Positions 45,309 through 55,069 of a stretch of DNA of 64,000 nt are shown one piece after another; the stretch's first letter is position 1, and each line of letters starts with the position of its first letter. Location: NCBI RefSeq assembly GCF_004346865.1, contig NZ_SMGR01000002.1, forward strand, positions 186,001-250,000, given 5' to 3'. The position numbers were made by a program, and so were the translations under genes. The DNA comes from Shimia isoporae (GTDB lineage: Bacteria > Pseudomonadota > Alphaproteobacteria > Rhodobacterales > Rhodobacteraceae). Under the pieces are notes generated by a model that was given only the letters and a program-made list of their open reading frames with translations, made no database searches and was not told the origin of the DNA.

Positions 45309-46387
45309 CAGGCAGCCCCGCCAGTGTCTTCATCCACATGCAACGCCGCCGCCAGTTCCGCTGGATGCACCGCTCCGACCATATTGCCAGCATCATCCCA
45401 AACCGGCACTGGCTCATACAGGTCCATGCACTTCTCAAGTGCGGTGCTCAATGTCATACCCACTTTGAGTTTCGGATCATCCGGCATGCTTTCGGGCACG
45501 TCGCCCAACATTACGCTTTCCACGCAAGCATGACGTCCCTTTGGAACGTCGCGTGTAAATTCGCGAACATAATCGTCGACCGGACGAAGAACGATATCTT
45601 CTGGTGTACCAATCTGCACGATTTCACCATCCCGCATGATCGCAATTCGGTCGGCGAGTTTGAGCGCCTCTTGGATATCGTGTGTGATGAACACGATCGA
45701 CTTTTTCAGAGTCGCCTGAATGTTGAGAAACTCATCCTGAAGCTGACGACGGATCAATGGATCCAATGCGGAAAACGGTTCGTCCAAAAACCAGATGTCA
45801 GGATTCACGGCCAGAGAGCGGGCGATGCCTACACGTTGCCGCTGACCGCCGGAAAGGTTCCGGGGATAGGCATCTTCGCGTCCTTGCAGCCCGACGAGTT
45901 CCAAAACTTCATGCGCCCGATTGCGGCGCTCGGCCTTACCTGCACCTTGCATTTTCAGTGGGAAGGCCACGTTGTCGGTCACTGTCATGTGCGGAAACAG
46001 ACCGAAGTGCTGAAACACCATTCCCAGCTTGTTGCGACGTAGCTCAATCAAACGCTTCTCGTTCGCCTGAAGGATGTCTTCGCCGTCAATGCGCACTGAC
46101 CCGGCAGTCGGCTCGATCAGCCGCGAAATGCAACGGATCATGGTTGATTTGCCGGAGCCCGAGAGCCCCATAATCACGAAGAGTTCGCCAGCCTTCACCT
46201 CAAAATCGGCGGCGCGTACGGCAGGTATAAGCCCTCGCCCTTTCAAACTTTCGGCAATTGCATGGAAGTCTTCGGGATTGGTGGTGGCCTCGCGCGCAGT
46301 GCGCAAGGCCTTTTCGGCGTGCTCGCCGAAGACCTGCCAGAGGCCTTCGACGGCAATCGCCGGAGCAGTGCTGTTCGTGTCGGTCAT
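45308..46387 (-). CDS. quaternary-amine ABC transporter ATPase
   Basis: A 359-residue ProV/OpuAA-type ATP-binding protein. The characteristic N-terminal extension (LWQVFGEHAEKALRTARE) precedes Walker A GLSGSGKSTMIRCISRL, the signature NLSGGQRQRVGIARSLAV and Walker B IWFLDEPFSALDPLIR. The C-terminal region after residue 275 has room for only one CBS-like unit, against two in ProV, so osmotic gating may be altered. It lies seven bases after the binding-protein stop. Confidence 0.93.
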   Translation of the reverse strand: MTDTNSTAPAIAVEGLWQVFGEHAEKALRTAREATTNPEDFHAIAESLKGRGLIPAVRAADFEVKAGELFVIMGLSGSGKSTMIRCISRLIEPTAGSVRIDGEDILQANEKRLIELRRNKLGMVFQHFGLFPHMTVTDNVAFPLKMQGAGKAERRNRAHEVLELVGLQGREDAYPRNLSGGQRQRVGIARSLAVNPDIWFLDEPFSALDPLIRRQLQDEFLNIQATLKKSIVFITHDIQEALKLADRIAIMRDGEIVQIGTPEDIVLRPVDDYVREFTRDVPKGRHACVESVMLGDVPESMPDDPKLKVGMTLSTALEKCMDLYEPVPVWDDAGNMVGAVHPAELAAALHVDEDTGGAA

Positions 46388-46394
46388 GTGAACC

Positions 46395-47357
46395 TTACTT
46401 GGTCGCCGCTTCTACGACCGGCTTCCACTTGGACTCGTTTGCGCCCATCCATGCCGCCACAACTTCCTCTACGGATTTGCCATCGACATCGACTGCGCCC
46501 ATCATCGGTTGCTGGTCGCCAACCGCCAGCGTGTAGTTCACCAGAATCTCGTGCGCCGCAGGCCACTTGTCTTTGAGGCCCGGCCAACCCGCCTTGAAGA
46601 TGCGGCTTGCTGCAAAGTCACAGTCGTTGATCGCGTTCGGGTTCGGGCCCCAGCTTGCATCCGTGAAACATGCATCTTCACCTGCTGGCAGCTGCACAAA
46701 TTTCACGTCGTATGCGGACATCGCCCAGTGAGGTTGCCAGAAAGTGATCAGCAGGGGTGATTTCTTTTCAGTAGAAGCACGCAGCTCAGCAATCAATGCG
46801 CCTTCCGAGCCAGCAGGAATTGCTTTGAACGGAAGCTCCAGACCGGTCATGCGATCCGCACCGGGCGTGCCCCAATCGGCAGGATAGTCAACCAGTCGAC
46901 CCATCGGCAGTGTCTCGGCGGTGGCAAAGTTCATTGCGCAGTCATTCAAGGCTTCCCAAGCAGGCAGCCCAGGGCAGAGCTCTTCCACGTGGGCGGGGTA
47001 CGCGATGCCCTCGCGTGCATCCAGGCCCAGATCCGACAACTCTTCCAGTTTGCCTTCACCTTTCAGGACCGCGTACTGATCAGAAACGTTGGAGGACCAA
47101 ATTTCCAGCGTCGCGTGGATGTCGCCATCCGCAATTGCTTGGAACTGGTTCAGCATGCCTGCTGTTACGAATTCAACCTCATAGCCAGCAGCACGCAGCA
47201 TTTCGGCTGCAACGTGTGTTGTCACATGCTGACCAGTCCATTCGTTGATCGCCAGCTTGATCGGCTCATCCGTGGCGCCAAGATCGGCGGCCAATGCGCC
47301 CGAGGCCATCGCAGTCATTGCCAGCACTGACAGGCCGGATTTCATCAAAGTTTTCAT
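46395..47357 (-). CDS. quaternary-amine-binding periplasmic protein (OpuAC/TmoX type)
   Basis: A 320-residue exported binding protein, signal peptide MKTLMKSGLSVLAMTAMASGALA. The OpuAC fold is clear from IKLAINEWTGQHVTTHVAAEML, LEIWSSNVSDQY and ITFWQPHWAMSAYDVKFV. Several tryptophans (INEWTG, LEIWSS, FWQPHW) could form the aromatic cage that holds trimethylammonium groups. Roseobacter-group TMAO transporters (TmoXVW) share this layout, but no trimethylamine genes adjoin it, so glycine betaine is equally possible. The start at 47357 has AGGGAG upstream. Confidence 0.9.
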   Translation of the reverse strand: MKTLMKSGLSVLAMTAMASGALAADLGATDEPIKLAINEWTGQHVTTHVAAEMLRAAGYEVEFVTAGMLNQFQAIADGDIHATLEIWSSNVSDQYAVLKGEGKLEELSDLGLDAREGIAYPAHVEELCPGLPAWEALNDCAMNFATAETLPMGRLVDYPADWGTPGADRMTGLELPFKAIPAGSEGALIAELRASTEKKSPLLITFWQPHWAMSAYDVKFVQLPAGEDACFTDASWGPNPNAINDCDFAASRIFKAGWPGLKDKWPAAHEILVNYTLAVGDQQPMMGAVDVDGKSVEEVVAAWMGANESKWKPVVEAATK

Positions 47358-47531
47358 GTCCCACTCCCTATTGAGGTCATTTCTTGTATGATCATTTAAT
47401 TTTTTGACTGGCCACATAAGACCATAAGAGTCGCGAGCTGCCAACAAAAAGATTAACGCTTGAGAACCCGTGCCCAAGGCGTCTAGCTAAACGGTTATAT
47501 TATAATCGCTTTTCTCGACCTGAAGACAGGA

Positions 47532-48341
47532 TCACAAACCCAACACGTCGAGCATATCATATTCGCCGGGTTTCTGGTCCTGCCCCCAGAGAGCGGCTCT
47601 CAGCGCACCTTTTGCAAAGAGGCTCCGATCTGTCGCTTTGTGGCGCAAGATAATCTGCTCACCATCACAGGCGAACATAACGTCGTGCTCCCCGATGATG
47701 TCTCCTCCGCGAATTGCAGTAAACCCGATATCCCCGCGCTTTCGCGCCCCGGTTATTCCGTCGCGACCACGATCGGCTACGTCAGTCAGCGATACGCCGC
47801 GGCCTTCTGCTGCGGCTTCACCGAGCATCAGGGCTGTGCCGGAAGGAGCATCGACCTTGTGGCGATGGTGATATTCAACCACTTCAATGTCGAACTCTTC
47901 GTCCAAGGCCGCAGCAACCTTTTTCGTCAGCAGCGTCAAAAGATTCACACCTAGGCTCATATTTCCGGCACGCACGATCACAGCATGACGAGCGCACGGC
48001 TCCAGCTGGGCGATATCGTCCTCGGTCATCCCGGTGGTGCCAATCACATGAACAGCCCGCGCCTGAGCGGCAAGTTTGGCAAACTGAACGGTGGCCGCAG
48101 GAGCCGTGAAATCAATCACCGCCTGCGCCTTCGCAAAGGCTTCCAGCGGCTCATCGGTGACCGTCACGCCAAGCGCGGCTCCGCCCATGGCCTCGCCGAC
48201 ATCGCGCCCAACCCAGTCGTGACCTGCGCGCTCCACAACACCAACAAGGCGCGCCTTGTCGCTGTCCAGTACCGTCTTGATCAACATCTGCCCCATGCGG
48301 CCCGACGCTCCAGTGATCACGATTCCCGGCAAGTCTGACAT
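47532..48341 (-). CDS. dapB: 4-hydroxy-tetrahydrodipicolinate reductase
   Basis: Second committed step of the DAP/lysine pathway, NAD(P)H-dependent. It is 269 residues long. It has the N-terminal Rossmann motif [14 protein letters not shown] and the catalytic segment [20 protein letters not shown]. The start at 48341 has AAGGGAG upstream; the longer open frame runs into the divergent rbfA promoter. Confidence 0.97.
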   Translation of the reverse strand: MSDLPGIVITGASGRMGQMLIKTVLDSDKARLVGVVERAGHDWVGRDVGEAMGGAALGVTVTDEPLEAFAKAQAVIDFTAPAATVQFAKLAAQARAVHVIGTTGMTEDDIAQLEPCARHAVIVRAGNMSLGVNLLTLLTKKVAAALDEEFDIEVVEYHHRHKVDAPSGTALMLGEAAAEGRGVSLTDVADRGRDGITGARKRGDIGFTAIRGGDIIGEHDVMFACDGEQIILRHKATDRSLFAKGALRAALWGQDQKPGEYDMLDVLGL

Positions 48342-48425
48342 TTTCGTCTCCCTTAATCTTCGCGCCATGCTTACCCTTTGGCTGTCCGCTTGGCAAAGGC
48401 CCTCAAACGCCCTAAGTGGAGAGAC

Positions 48426-48848
48426 ATGGCAAAACACAGAGATTCCGAGGGCCGCGGCCCCTCCCAGCGGATGTTACGCGTCGGCGAACTGATCCGTCGC
48501 ACCCTGTCCGAAGTCCTGATGAAGGGCGATATCCATGATCCGGACCTGAACCGTTTGTCGATCACGGTGGGCGAAGTCCGCGTCAGCCCGGACCTTACCA
48601 TCGCAACCGCCTACGTTCTGCCACTTGGCGGCGGACAACAGGAAGAGGCGATTGCCTACCTGGCCCGCAACAAAGGTGAGCTCCGCCGCATCATCGGCAA
48701 GAAGGCGGGGCTAAAACACGCGCCGGACCTGCGATTCCGTATCGACAAAACCTATGACCAGATGGAAGCGACACGCGCCATGCTGTCAGACGAGCGCGTC
48801 CGGCGAGATGTCGAAAAACCGGACGATCCGGAGGCTGACACCCAGTGA
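48426..48848 (+). CDS. rbfA: ribosome-binding factor A
   Basis: A 140-residue 30S maturation factor with a type II KH fold. Family segments are [36 protein letters not shown] and [16 protein letters not shown]. The ATG at 48426 has GGAGA upstream. It starts a translation-related run: rbfA, a DUF2233 gene whose GTG overlaps its stop, truB and a DUF1643 gene. Confidence 0.96.
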   Translation: MAKHRDSEGRGPSQRMLRVGELIRRTLSEVLMKGDIHDPDLNRLSITVGEVRVSPDLTIATAYVLPLGGGQQEEAIAYLARNKGELRRIIGKKAGLKHAPDLRFRIDKTYDQMEATRAMLSDERVRRDVEKPDDPEADTQ

Positions 48849-49582
48849 TCCGCGTACTTCTAACCGCTGCACTGGTCTTGCTGCCTACTCTAGCTGGCGC
48901 AGTGACGTGTGAAGACGCAGCCCACGAAGGCAACCGATACACTCTTTGCACTGTTGATCTCGAAACAGAAGAGCTGCGTCTTTTCCTGCGCGACACCGAC
49001 GGCGCCATTCTTGGACAGTTTCGGGACATACAACGCGCATTGCCAGACCGCCGTTTTCTCGCTTTCGCCATGAATGCTGGCATGTATCATTCCGACCGCC
49101 GCCCCGTCGGCCACTACGTTGAGTTCGGCGAAGAGGAGGCTCCTCTTTTGACAGGGGCGTCCAAAGGAAACTTCGGCCTTTTGCCTAACGGTGTGTTCTG
49201 CATCAACGACACGCGCGCGGATGTGATCGAAACTCTTAAATTTGCGAAAACCCGACCTTCGTGTGAACACGCCACTCAATCAGGACCCATGCTGGTGATC
49301 GACGGCCAGTTGCACCCGCGCTTTCTTGTGGACAGCACGTCAAAATTCATTCGCAACGGCGTTGGTACTTCGGCCGATGGAAGAAAAGCGTATTTTGTAA
49401 TCTCTCGAAACGCGGTCACCTTTCACGAATTCGGGCTAATTTTCCGCGACGTGCTGGAAACGCCCAACGCACTGTATTTCGACGGCAAGATCAGTCGCTT
49501 GCACGCGCCGTCCATCAACCGGTCCGACCCGGGCTTTCTGATGGGGCCAATTGTCGGCGTGCTGGAAACCTCCGCAAATTGA
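48845..49582 (+). CDS. exported phosphodiester glycosidase-like protein (DUF2233)
   Basis: A 245-residue protein with a signal peptide ([19 protein letters not shown]). NAGPA/DUF2233 family segments are [47 protein letters not shown] and [14 protein letters not shown]. The family includes the mammalian uncovering enzyme; bacterial substrates are mostly unknown. It starts at a GTG overlapping the rbfA stop (GTGA), so it is translationally coupled to rbfA despite having no evident ribosomal role. Confidence 0.88.
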   Translation: MIRVLLTAALVLLPTLAGAVTCEDAAHEGNRYTLCTVDLETEELRLFLRDTDGAILGQFRDIQRALPDRRFLAFAMNAGMYHSDRRPVGHYVEFGEEEAPLLTGASKGNFGLLPNGVFCINDTRADVIETLKFAKTRPSCEHATQSGPMLVIDGQLHPRFLVDSTSKFIRNGVGTSADGRKAYFVISRNAVTFHEFGLIFRDVLETPNALYFDGKISRLHAPSINRSDPGFLMGPIVGVLETSAN

Positions 49583-49639
49583 CAGGCAGCGTTTGATCCG
49601 CTAGGTCGCCGCCCTCACCAGAGATCAAAGGCGCACACA

Positions 49640-50554
49640 ATGGCACGCAAACGCAAAGGCCGCGACATTTCCGGTTGGCTCGTTGTCGACAAACCTGCAG
49701 GCATGACTTCCACATCGGTGGTCAACAAAGTTCGCTGGGCGTTCAATGCCAAAAAGGCCGGCCATGCGGGTACGCTTGATCCGGACGCCACAGGTGTGCT
49801 GGCCGTCGCCCTTGGTGAAGCTACCAAAACCGTGCCCTTCATCACGGATGCTCTCAAAGCCTACACATTCACGGTGCGCCTCGGACAAGCGACCAACACC
49901 GACGATGCCGAAGGTGAAGTGATAGCAGAATCCAATTTGCGCCCTGAAGACAACGAAATCAAAGCCGCTCTGGGCCAGTTCGTCGGTGACATCATGCAGG
50001 TGCCACCAAAGTTCTCAGCAGTCAAAATCGATGGGCAGCGTGCCTACAAGCTCGCCCGCGACGGCGAAGATGTGGAAATCGCCGCGCGTCCGCTGTGGGT
50101 CGAGGAACTTCTGATGATCGACCGCGAAGATGTCGATCATGTCACTCTGGAGATGACCTGCGGCAAAGGTGGCTATGTTCGGTCCATCGCCCGCGATCTC
50201 GGCGAAGCTCTGGGCTGTCACGGTCATGTGCGCGAACTGCGCAGAATCTGGTCCGGGCCTTTCGATGCCGCTGACGGGCTTACTGTCGAACAAATCGACG
50301 AAATGGCGAAACAGCCGGAACTGGACCAATATCTGCGCCCTCTCGAACAAGGCCTGATCGACCTGCCAGAAGTGAAAGCCACGTCAGAAGGGGCAACGCG
50401 TCTACGCAATGGAAATGCAGGAATGGTGATCGCGTCCGATGTGGAATACGGCGAGGAATGCTGGGCCAGCTTCGAAGGCCAGCCCGTCGCTGTTGGCGTC
50501 TTCAAGGCAGGCGAACTTCACCCCAGCCGCGTTTTTGTGTTGCCGCAGGACTGA
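49640..50554 (+). CDS. truB: tRNA pseudouridine(55) synthase
   Basis: A 304-residue enzyme making pseudouridine 55 in the T-loop of tRNAs. Motifs are [14 protein letters not shown], the catalytic aspartate in [21 protein letters not shown], and [21 protein letters not shown]. The C-terminal PUA-like part is present. It lies 57 bases after the DUF2233 gene. Confidence 0.97.
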   Translation: MARKRKGRDISGWLVVDKPAGMTSTSVVNKVRWAFNAKKAGHAGTLDPDATGVLAVALGEATKTVPFITDALKAYTFTVRLGQATNTDDAEGEVIAESNLRPEDNEIKAALGQFVGDIMQVPPKFSAVKIDGQRAYKLARDGEDVEIAARPLWVEELLMIDREDVDHVTLEMTCGKGGYVRSIARDLGEALGCHGHVRELRRIWSGPFDAADGLTVEQIDEMAKQPELDQYLRPLEQGLIDLPEVKATSEGATRLRNGNAGMVIASDVEYGEECWASFEGQPVAVGVFKAGELHPSRVFVLPQD

Positions 50555-50560
50555 CCCACC

Positions 50561-51076
50561 TTGTTCACGCGCACGTTTCAGAAAGACGATGCCGCATCTT
50601 CGGCGCTTTACTCGGAGTGCGAGACTTACCGCTATGCGTTGACCCGTGTCTGGGACACGGGCAAAGAACGCGTGCTCTTCATCATGCTCAACCCGTCCAA
50701 GGCCACCGAACAACAGAACGACCCGACGATAGAACGCTGTGAACGCCGCGCTCGTGCCTTGGGTTTCGGCGGTTTCCGGGCCGTGAATATTTTTGCGTTG
50801 CGCGAAACCGACCCAAAAAAACTGCGCCAGCACCCAGCTCCGGCAGGTCCCGACAACGATACTGTCGTTGCCGAAAGCTGCAATTGGGCCGATGTCATTA
50901 TTGCCGCGTGGGGGGCGCATGGCGATCACCTGAACCGCGGATTTGAGATGCGCGATGTTCTGGCTGGAACCAATCGCCCGATCTCTCACCTCGGTCTGAC
51001 CAAACATGGCCATCCCCGGCACCCTCTGTATATCGCCTACGCAACTCAACCTGAACGCTGGGATCTTTCCGCATAA
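50561..51076 (+). CDS. DUF1643 family protein
   Basis: A 171-residue cytoplasmic protein. DUF1643 is recognised from LFIMLNPSKATEQQNDPTIERC, GFGGFRAVNIFALRETDP and LGLTKHGHPRHPLYI. Its function is unknown. The best start is a TTG at 50561, six bases after the truB stop, with an AGGA about 12 bases upstream; no ATG precedes the conserved region. It is probably co-transcribed with truB. Confidence 0.85.
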   Translation: MFTRTFQKDDAASSALYSECETYRYALTRVWDTGKERVLFIMLNPSKATEQQNDPTIERCERRARALGFGGFRAVNIFALRETDPKKLRQHPAPAGPDNDTVVAESCNWADVIIAAWGAHGDHLNRGFEMRDVLAGTNRPISHLGLTKHGHPRHPLYIAYATQPERWDLSA

Positions 51077-51186
51077 TCCCCATGCCAAACCTGTCAAGAC
51101 GCACAGGTTAACCAACCCGACAATGTCAGTTTTGAAACTTCGCAAACCTGTGGCCTAATGAGCGTGGGGGTGAGTGGAGTTTCACT

Positions 51187-52143
51187 ATGTTGTGGTTAGC
51201 AGGTTTGATCGCCGTCATGGCGGGCGCCGCCGTTTTTGTTGGCACCGATGACATTACTGTCGAGACAGACGCAGACGAAGAAACGCCTGAAGACAATGCC
51301 GAAGCTGTCACATCGCCGTCTGAAACAACGGCACTCGAAATCGCTCTGGCACCAGAACCGGACGACGTCCGAGGCGGCGCAGCCAACGACATTCTGGCAG
51401 GGAGCGAGGTCTCAGATGGAATCCATGGTGGCGACGGAGATGATCAGATCAACGGATACGCCGGCGACGACACCATCACAGGTGGCGCGGGGAATGACAT
51501 TCTCTTTGGAGCCAGCGGACTCGACCAGCTTGGGGGGGGAGCGGATAACGACATCCTTCATGGTCAGGATGGAAGCGACACTCTGAGAGGCGGTGACGGA
51601 GACGACAGTCTTTTTGGACACAACAACAATGACTTGCTCTACGGCGAAAGCGGCTCGGATTCTCTTGTCGGCGGGTTCGGTGACGACACATTGAACGGCG
51701 GACCGGGAGATGACGCACTCCACGGCGGATACGAAAATGACGTCCTCAATGGAGGCTCTGGCGACGACACCCTATTCGGCGGCCAGGGAGATGACATGGC
51801 CATTGGCAACACGGACCACGAAACCGACTTTCTCAATGGCGGGAGCGGCGAAGACACCTTGATAGGCGGAACCGGCGATATACTCACGGGCGGTGATGAC
51901 GCAGACTCCTTCGTACTGGATGCTTCCGCTGAAGCGCCACTGACCGTGATGGATTTTGACCATAGCGAAGACAACCTTTTGGTACTGTACACGAACCAAA
52001 ACAGCATTCCGCAGGTCGAAATCCGCCCCCTTGGTAGCGACCCTGACATGATCGAGGTGGTCGTCGACGGCGAAGCTCTCGCCATCGTCCGCGGAGGCGG
52101 CGGCCTGACAGCTGCAGATATCTCCGTTGTCGCCGAGGTATAG
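51187..52143 (+). CDS. RTX-type calcium-binding repeat protein
   Basis: A 318-residue protein. An N-terminal hydrophobic segment ([19 protein letters not shown]) and an acidic linker are followed by about 14 nonapeptide RTX repeats of GGxGxDxL type from about residue 67 to 235 (for example [30 protein letters not shown]). A C-terminal domain follows ([21 protein letters not shown]) of the kind found in secreted hemolysin-like proteins. The repeats would form a calcium beta-roll. No type I secretion genes adjoin it, and the N-terminal segment is unusual for a type I substrate. Confidence 0.88.
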   Translation: MLWLAGLIAVMAGAAVFVGTDDITVETDADEETPEDNAEAVTSPSETTALEIALAPEPDDVRGGAANDILAGSEVSDGIHGGDGDDQINGYAGDDTITGGAGNDILFGASGLDQLGGGADNDILHGQDGSDTLRGGDGDDSLFGHNNNDLLYGESGSDSLVGGFGDDTLNGGPGDDALHGGYENDVLNGGSGDDTLFGGQGDDMAIGNTDHETDFLNGGSGEDTLIGGTGDILTGGDDADSFVLDASAEAPLTVMDFDHSEDNLLVLYTNQNSIPQVEIRPLGSDPDMIEVVVDGEALAIVRGGGGLTAADISVVAEV

Positions 52144-52283
52144 CTCGCCAAAAACCCCTTTTCTTTCTGACTGAATCCGCCTATACGCCTCCATCTGGAT
52201 CAAGAATCCTTGGCCAGACCTCCACGGACCTTGCTGGACGACATCCCGGCTTGCGCCCTTAACCCTTAGACTAGGAGACCCCG

Positions 52284-52553
52284 ATGTCGATCACTGTTGA
52301 AGAAAAAGCACGCCTGATGAAGGAATTCGCAACCAAAGAAGGCGACACCGGTTCGCCTGAAGTTCAGGTTGCCATCCTTACTTCGCGCATCAACACTCTG
52401 ACCGAGCACTTCAAAACCCACAAAAAAGACAACCACGGTCGCCGTGGTCTGCTGAAAATGGTTGCCCAGCGCCGTAAGCTTCTGGACTACCTGAAGGGCA
52501 AAGAAGAAGCACGCTATCAGGACCTGATCAAACGTCTCGGCATCCGCCGCTAA
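52284..52553 (+). CDS. rpsO: 30S ribosomal protein S15
   Basis: An 89-residue protein with the normal family length and sequence: [60 protein letters not shown]. It has its own promoter space and a strong terminator downstream. Confidence 0.98.
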   Translation: MSITVEEKARLMKEFATKEGDTGSPEVQVAILTSRINTLTEHFKTHKKDNHGRRGLLKMVAQRRKLLDYLKGKEEARYQDLIKRLGIRR

Positions 52554-52578
52554 GACATCCGATCATCGGAATACACGA

Positions 52579-52610
52579 AACGCCTGCTCTCCGGAGCAGG
52601 CGTTTTTTTT
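52579..52610 (+). terminator. intrinsic terminator of rpsO
   Basis: AACGCCTGCTC and GAGCAGGCGTT form the stem around TCCG, followed by a run of eight T. It lies 26 bases after the rpsO stop. Confidence 0.95.
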
Positions 52611-52707
52611 GTGCTCGCCAAAAATCGGGGTATGCTCGCCTCAGAAGCCGCCAAAGTGCCGCGTCTCGCTATTGCGTAATATCCAATTTCTGGAGTGATC
52701 AAATAAA

Positions 52708-53736
52708 ATGAAATCCAAGTCGCCGACACATAATGTCACTTGGGCCCAAGCCATTTTACAAAAACTCGCGGCAGAAGGCATTCCAGAGAAAGACCTTGTG
52801 CAAGGCCTCGGCATCAGTCCCAACCAATTCAACGACCCCGATGCGCAATGGTCTTTCGAGAACACGCTGGCCATATTTCGCCGCGCCTGCGCGCTGACCA
52901 ACAATGATCTGTTCGGCTTTCACCTTGCCCAAGAGCCTGACCTCGTTAAACGCGCTGGGCTCTTGGCATACGTCGGTGTTTCCGCGCCAACCGTTGGTGG
53001 TTATCTGAGGAACATCACTCGTTTTCAACGCGTATTCGGGGATGCCAGCACAGCTGAGCTTGAGGAAGGACCAGAGACTTCCTTTTTAAGGTGGCGTTAC
53101 GAGATTTCTTCGACCAGCGCAACGAGCCAATATGCCGAATTTGGCGGCCTTGGAACACTCTACACGCTGCGACGATACAGCAATCGTACTCTCACGCCAC
53201 GGTACGTGCATTTTGCGCATCATCGCTCCAAGAACACAGACCCAATCGTTCGTTTCCTTGGCTGCGAAGTGCTCTTTGGCCAACGGGAAAACGTCATTGC
53301 ACTCAAAACGAAAGATCTGGATCTGCCGCTAATAACAGCGGATGACCATTTGCAACGGACACTTTTTTCTATCTGCGAGGCCACGATTGCGCGACTTCCG
53401 CGGGACCCGGACAGCACCGCACGGCGTGTCGAGAGATGCGCTTCAGAGAAACTTGCCTCCGGCACCGCCACGCTTGAAAAGATATCTGCCGAACTAGGAA
53501 TGAGCCAGCGTACGCTGGCGCGCCGGTTGACAGAGGAAGGCACTACTTTCGCTGCCTTGATGGCAGACCTGCGCAAAGCGCTGGCGCGCGACTATCTGCT
53601 CAACAGCCCCCTGCCCTTGACCGAAATTGCCTTTTTGCTCGGTTACAACGATGCCAGCAGTTTCAGCACGGCTTTTCGCAGATGGTTCAACACCACGCCG
53701 CGCCAGTTCCGCGTCAACGAGGGCGTCGGAGCCTAG
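52708..53736 (+). CDS. AraC family transcriptional regulator
   Basis: A 342-residue regulator. The N-terminal half is the long AraC ligand domain seen in OruR/ArgR-like proteins (AAEGIPEKDLVQGLGISPNQFNDP; GLLAYVGVSAPTVGGYLRN). The C-terminal double helix-turn-helix shows LEKISAELGMSQRTLARRLTEEG and TEIAFLLGYNDASSFSTAFRRW. Its target is not evident; the genes downstream are convergent. The ATG at 52708 has TGGAG upstream. Confidence 0.93.
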   Translation: MKSKSPTHNVTWAQAILQKLAAEGIPEKDLVQGLGISPNQFNDPDAQWSFENTLAIFRRACALTNNDLFGFHLAQEPDLVKRAGLLAYVGVSAPTVGGYLRNITRFQRVFGDASTAELEEGPETSFLRWRYEISSTSATSQYAEFGGLGTLYTLRRYSNRTLTPRYVHFAHHRSKNTDPIVRFLGCEVLFGQRENVIALKTKDLDLPLITADDHLQRTLFSICEATIARLPRDPDSTARRVERCASEKLASGTATLEKISAELGMSQRTLARRLTEEGTTFAALMADLRKALARDYLLNSPLPLTEIAFLLGYNDASSFSTAFRRWFNTTPRQFRVNEGVGA

Positions 53737-53753
53737 CCAAACTCCACAAGCAA

Positions 53754-53786
53754 CAAACCCGGCAAGCGCTAGGCTCACCGGGTTTG
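53754..53786. terminator. hairpin after the AraC regulator gene
   Basis: CAAACCCGG and CCGGGTTTG form a nine-base stem with a 15-base loop between two convergent genes. No T-tract is present. Confidence 0.5.
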
Positions 53787-53826
53787 AAGCAGAACGCCGG
53801 ACAAGTCCGACGTCGGTTGGAGCGGA

Positions 53827-54096
53827 TCAACGCGCTCTGGCTTTGTTCTTGTTGTTGTGGCGGCGGTTGTCGTGCTTGCGGTTCTTGTCGACGACACCCT
53901 TAAGAGCACCTGCGGCAGCACCGATTTTCGCGCCCTCTTTTGCGTCACCACCGGCGATTTCGGAGATCACCGCGCCGGCAACTGCACCTTTCAGGGCTTT
54001 CTTGCCGATGCTTCCTGCGTGAGCGGACATCGGGGCTGCCAGAGCCATAGAAGCAACGATTGCGGCGATTGCGGTGTTTTTGAAAGTGAATGTCAT
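53827..54096 (-). CDS. small exported glycine-zipper-like protein
   Basis: An 89-residue protein. The signal peptide (MTFTFKNTAIAAIVASMALAAPMSAHA) is followed by a Gly/Ala-rich zipper (KGAVAGAVISEIAGG, AKIGAAAGALKGVV) and a very basic tail (NRKHDNRRHNNKNKARAR). Such zippers often associate with membranes. Function is unknown. The start at 54096 follows AAAGG; the longer frame upstream is not supported. Confidence 0.78.
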   Translation of the reverse strand: MTFTFKNTAIAAIVASMALAAPMSAHAGSIGKKALKGAVAGAVISEIAGGDAKEGAKIGAAAGALKGVVDKNRKHDNRRHNNKNKARAR

Positions 54097-54282
54097 GGTT
54101 TCCAACCTTTTCTCTGACTTTGGCAACCTCCTTGGCTGCCTTCCATGAAACTGAAATGGGGTCTGAAACCTGATTAACTTTTGCTTTCTTGCCATGAACG
54201 TTTGCATGGTTGCCAAAGTGTTAACACAACGCGAAAACCTCTATTTTGTTGCATTACTCCTGACCTGGTGATCCAAGAAAAT

Positions 54283-55011
54283 ATGTCTTCTGTGAAATTT
54301 TTGACCCTTCTCACCTGTATTTGCATCGGATTGACCTACGTCGCATTCCAGATAAGCAAATCGACCCGTTTCCAATTCTTTGGCGAACTTGTTGCGCGTG
54401 GCCCAATTGATTGCCCGCGGGTTGCGCTCACTCTCGATGACGGACCTTCGACCAAGTACACCGCATCTGTTTTGCAAACGCTTGCCCGACACAATGTCCA
54501 AGCCACGTTTTTCCTGACAGGAGATGCGGCAACCGCGCACCCTGAACTCGTAAGCATGATCGCCAGCGCGGGGCATGAGATCGGCAATCATTCTTTTTCG
54601 CACCCCCGTATGATCGGCATGCGCCAAGCCACAATCGCACGAGAGATCGAGGACACCGACACTGCCATCCGAAATGCTGGCTACGATGGGCCGCTACACT
54701 TCCGGCCTCCTTTCGGAAAACGCTTCCTTGGCCTGCCATACTATCTAAAAAAGACAAACCGGCTGACTGTCCTTTGGGACATCTCTGCAGAAACCGACCC
54801 CACCCGCACCAAAGACCCAAACGAGATCGCTCAACGCACCATAGACGCCAGTCAGAATGGCAGCATCATCCTGCTGCATGTGATGTTCAATTCGAGACAG
54901 GGCTCGCGCGATGCCTTACCGAAAATCATCGAAGGCATTCGGGCGAAGGGGTTGGAGTTTGCCACGATATCCGACTTGATCGATCCGCAAAACTGTCCGG
55001 CGGCCAAATGA
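54283..55011 (+). CDS. polysaccharide deacetylase family protein
   Basis: A protein of about 242 residues. An N-terminal membrane anchor (FLTLLTCICIGLTYVAFQI) is followed by the NodB catalytic core: TLDDGPS (metal and base aspartates), HEIGNHSFSHP (metal histidines) and the RPPFGKR motif. Enzymes of this family remove acetyl groups from chitin-like or peptidoglycan sugars; this one should act in the periplasm. The ATG at 54283 is preferred for its position just before the anchor, but its ribosome site is weak. It converges on the SGNH lipoprotein gene. Confidence 0.9.
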   Translation: MSSVKFLTLLTCICIGLTYVAFQISKSTRFQFFGELVARGPIDCPRVALTLDDGPSTKYTASVLQTLARHNVQATFFLTGDAATAHPELVSMIASAGHEIGNHSFSHPRMIGMRQATIAREIEDTDTAIRNAGYDGPLHFRPPFGKRFLGLPYYLKKTNRLTVLWDISAETDPTRTKDPNEIAQRTIDASQNGSIILLHVMFNSRQGSRDALPKIIEGIRAKGLEFATISDLIDPQNCPAAK

Positions 55012-55013
55012 AA

Positions 55014-55041
55014 AACGGCGCCCGCATTCGCAGACGCCGTT
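55014..55041 (-). terminator. terminator of the SGNH lipoprotein gene
   Basis: AACGGCG and CGCCGTT form the stem. Read on the minus strand it is followed by TTTTT, so it ends the SGNH gene transcript; the T-tract begins three bases past the convergent deacetylase stop. Confidence 0.7.
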
Positions 55042-55069
55042 CTGAATTGGAAACCGAAAGGCTCTAACC

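Noticed and set aside
47358-47531. TGGTC–N6–GGCCA-like pattern upstream of the quaternary-amine operon
   Set aside because: The match to a regulator consensus is weak and short; I cannot separate it from chance.
51380-51900. Repetitive DNA as a possible CRISPR or satellite array
   Set aside because: The repeats are nine-codon RTX units inside a reading frame, not identical DNA repeats with spacers.
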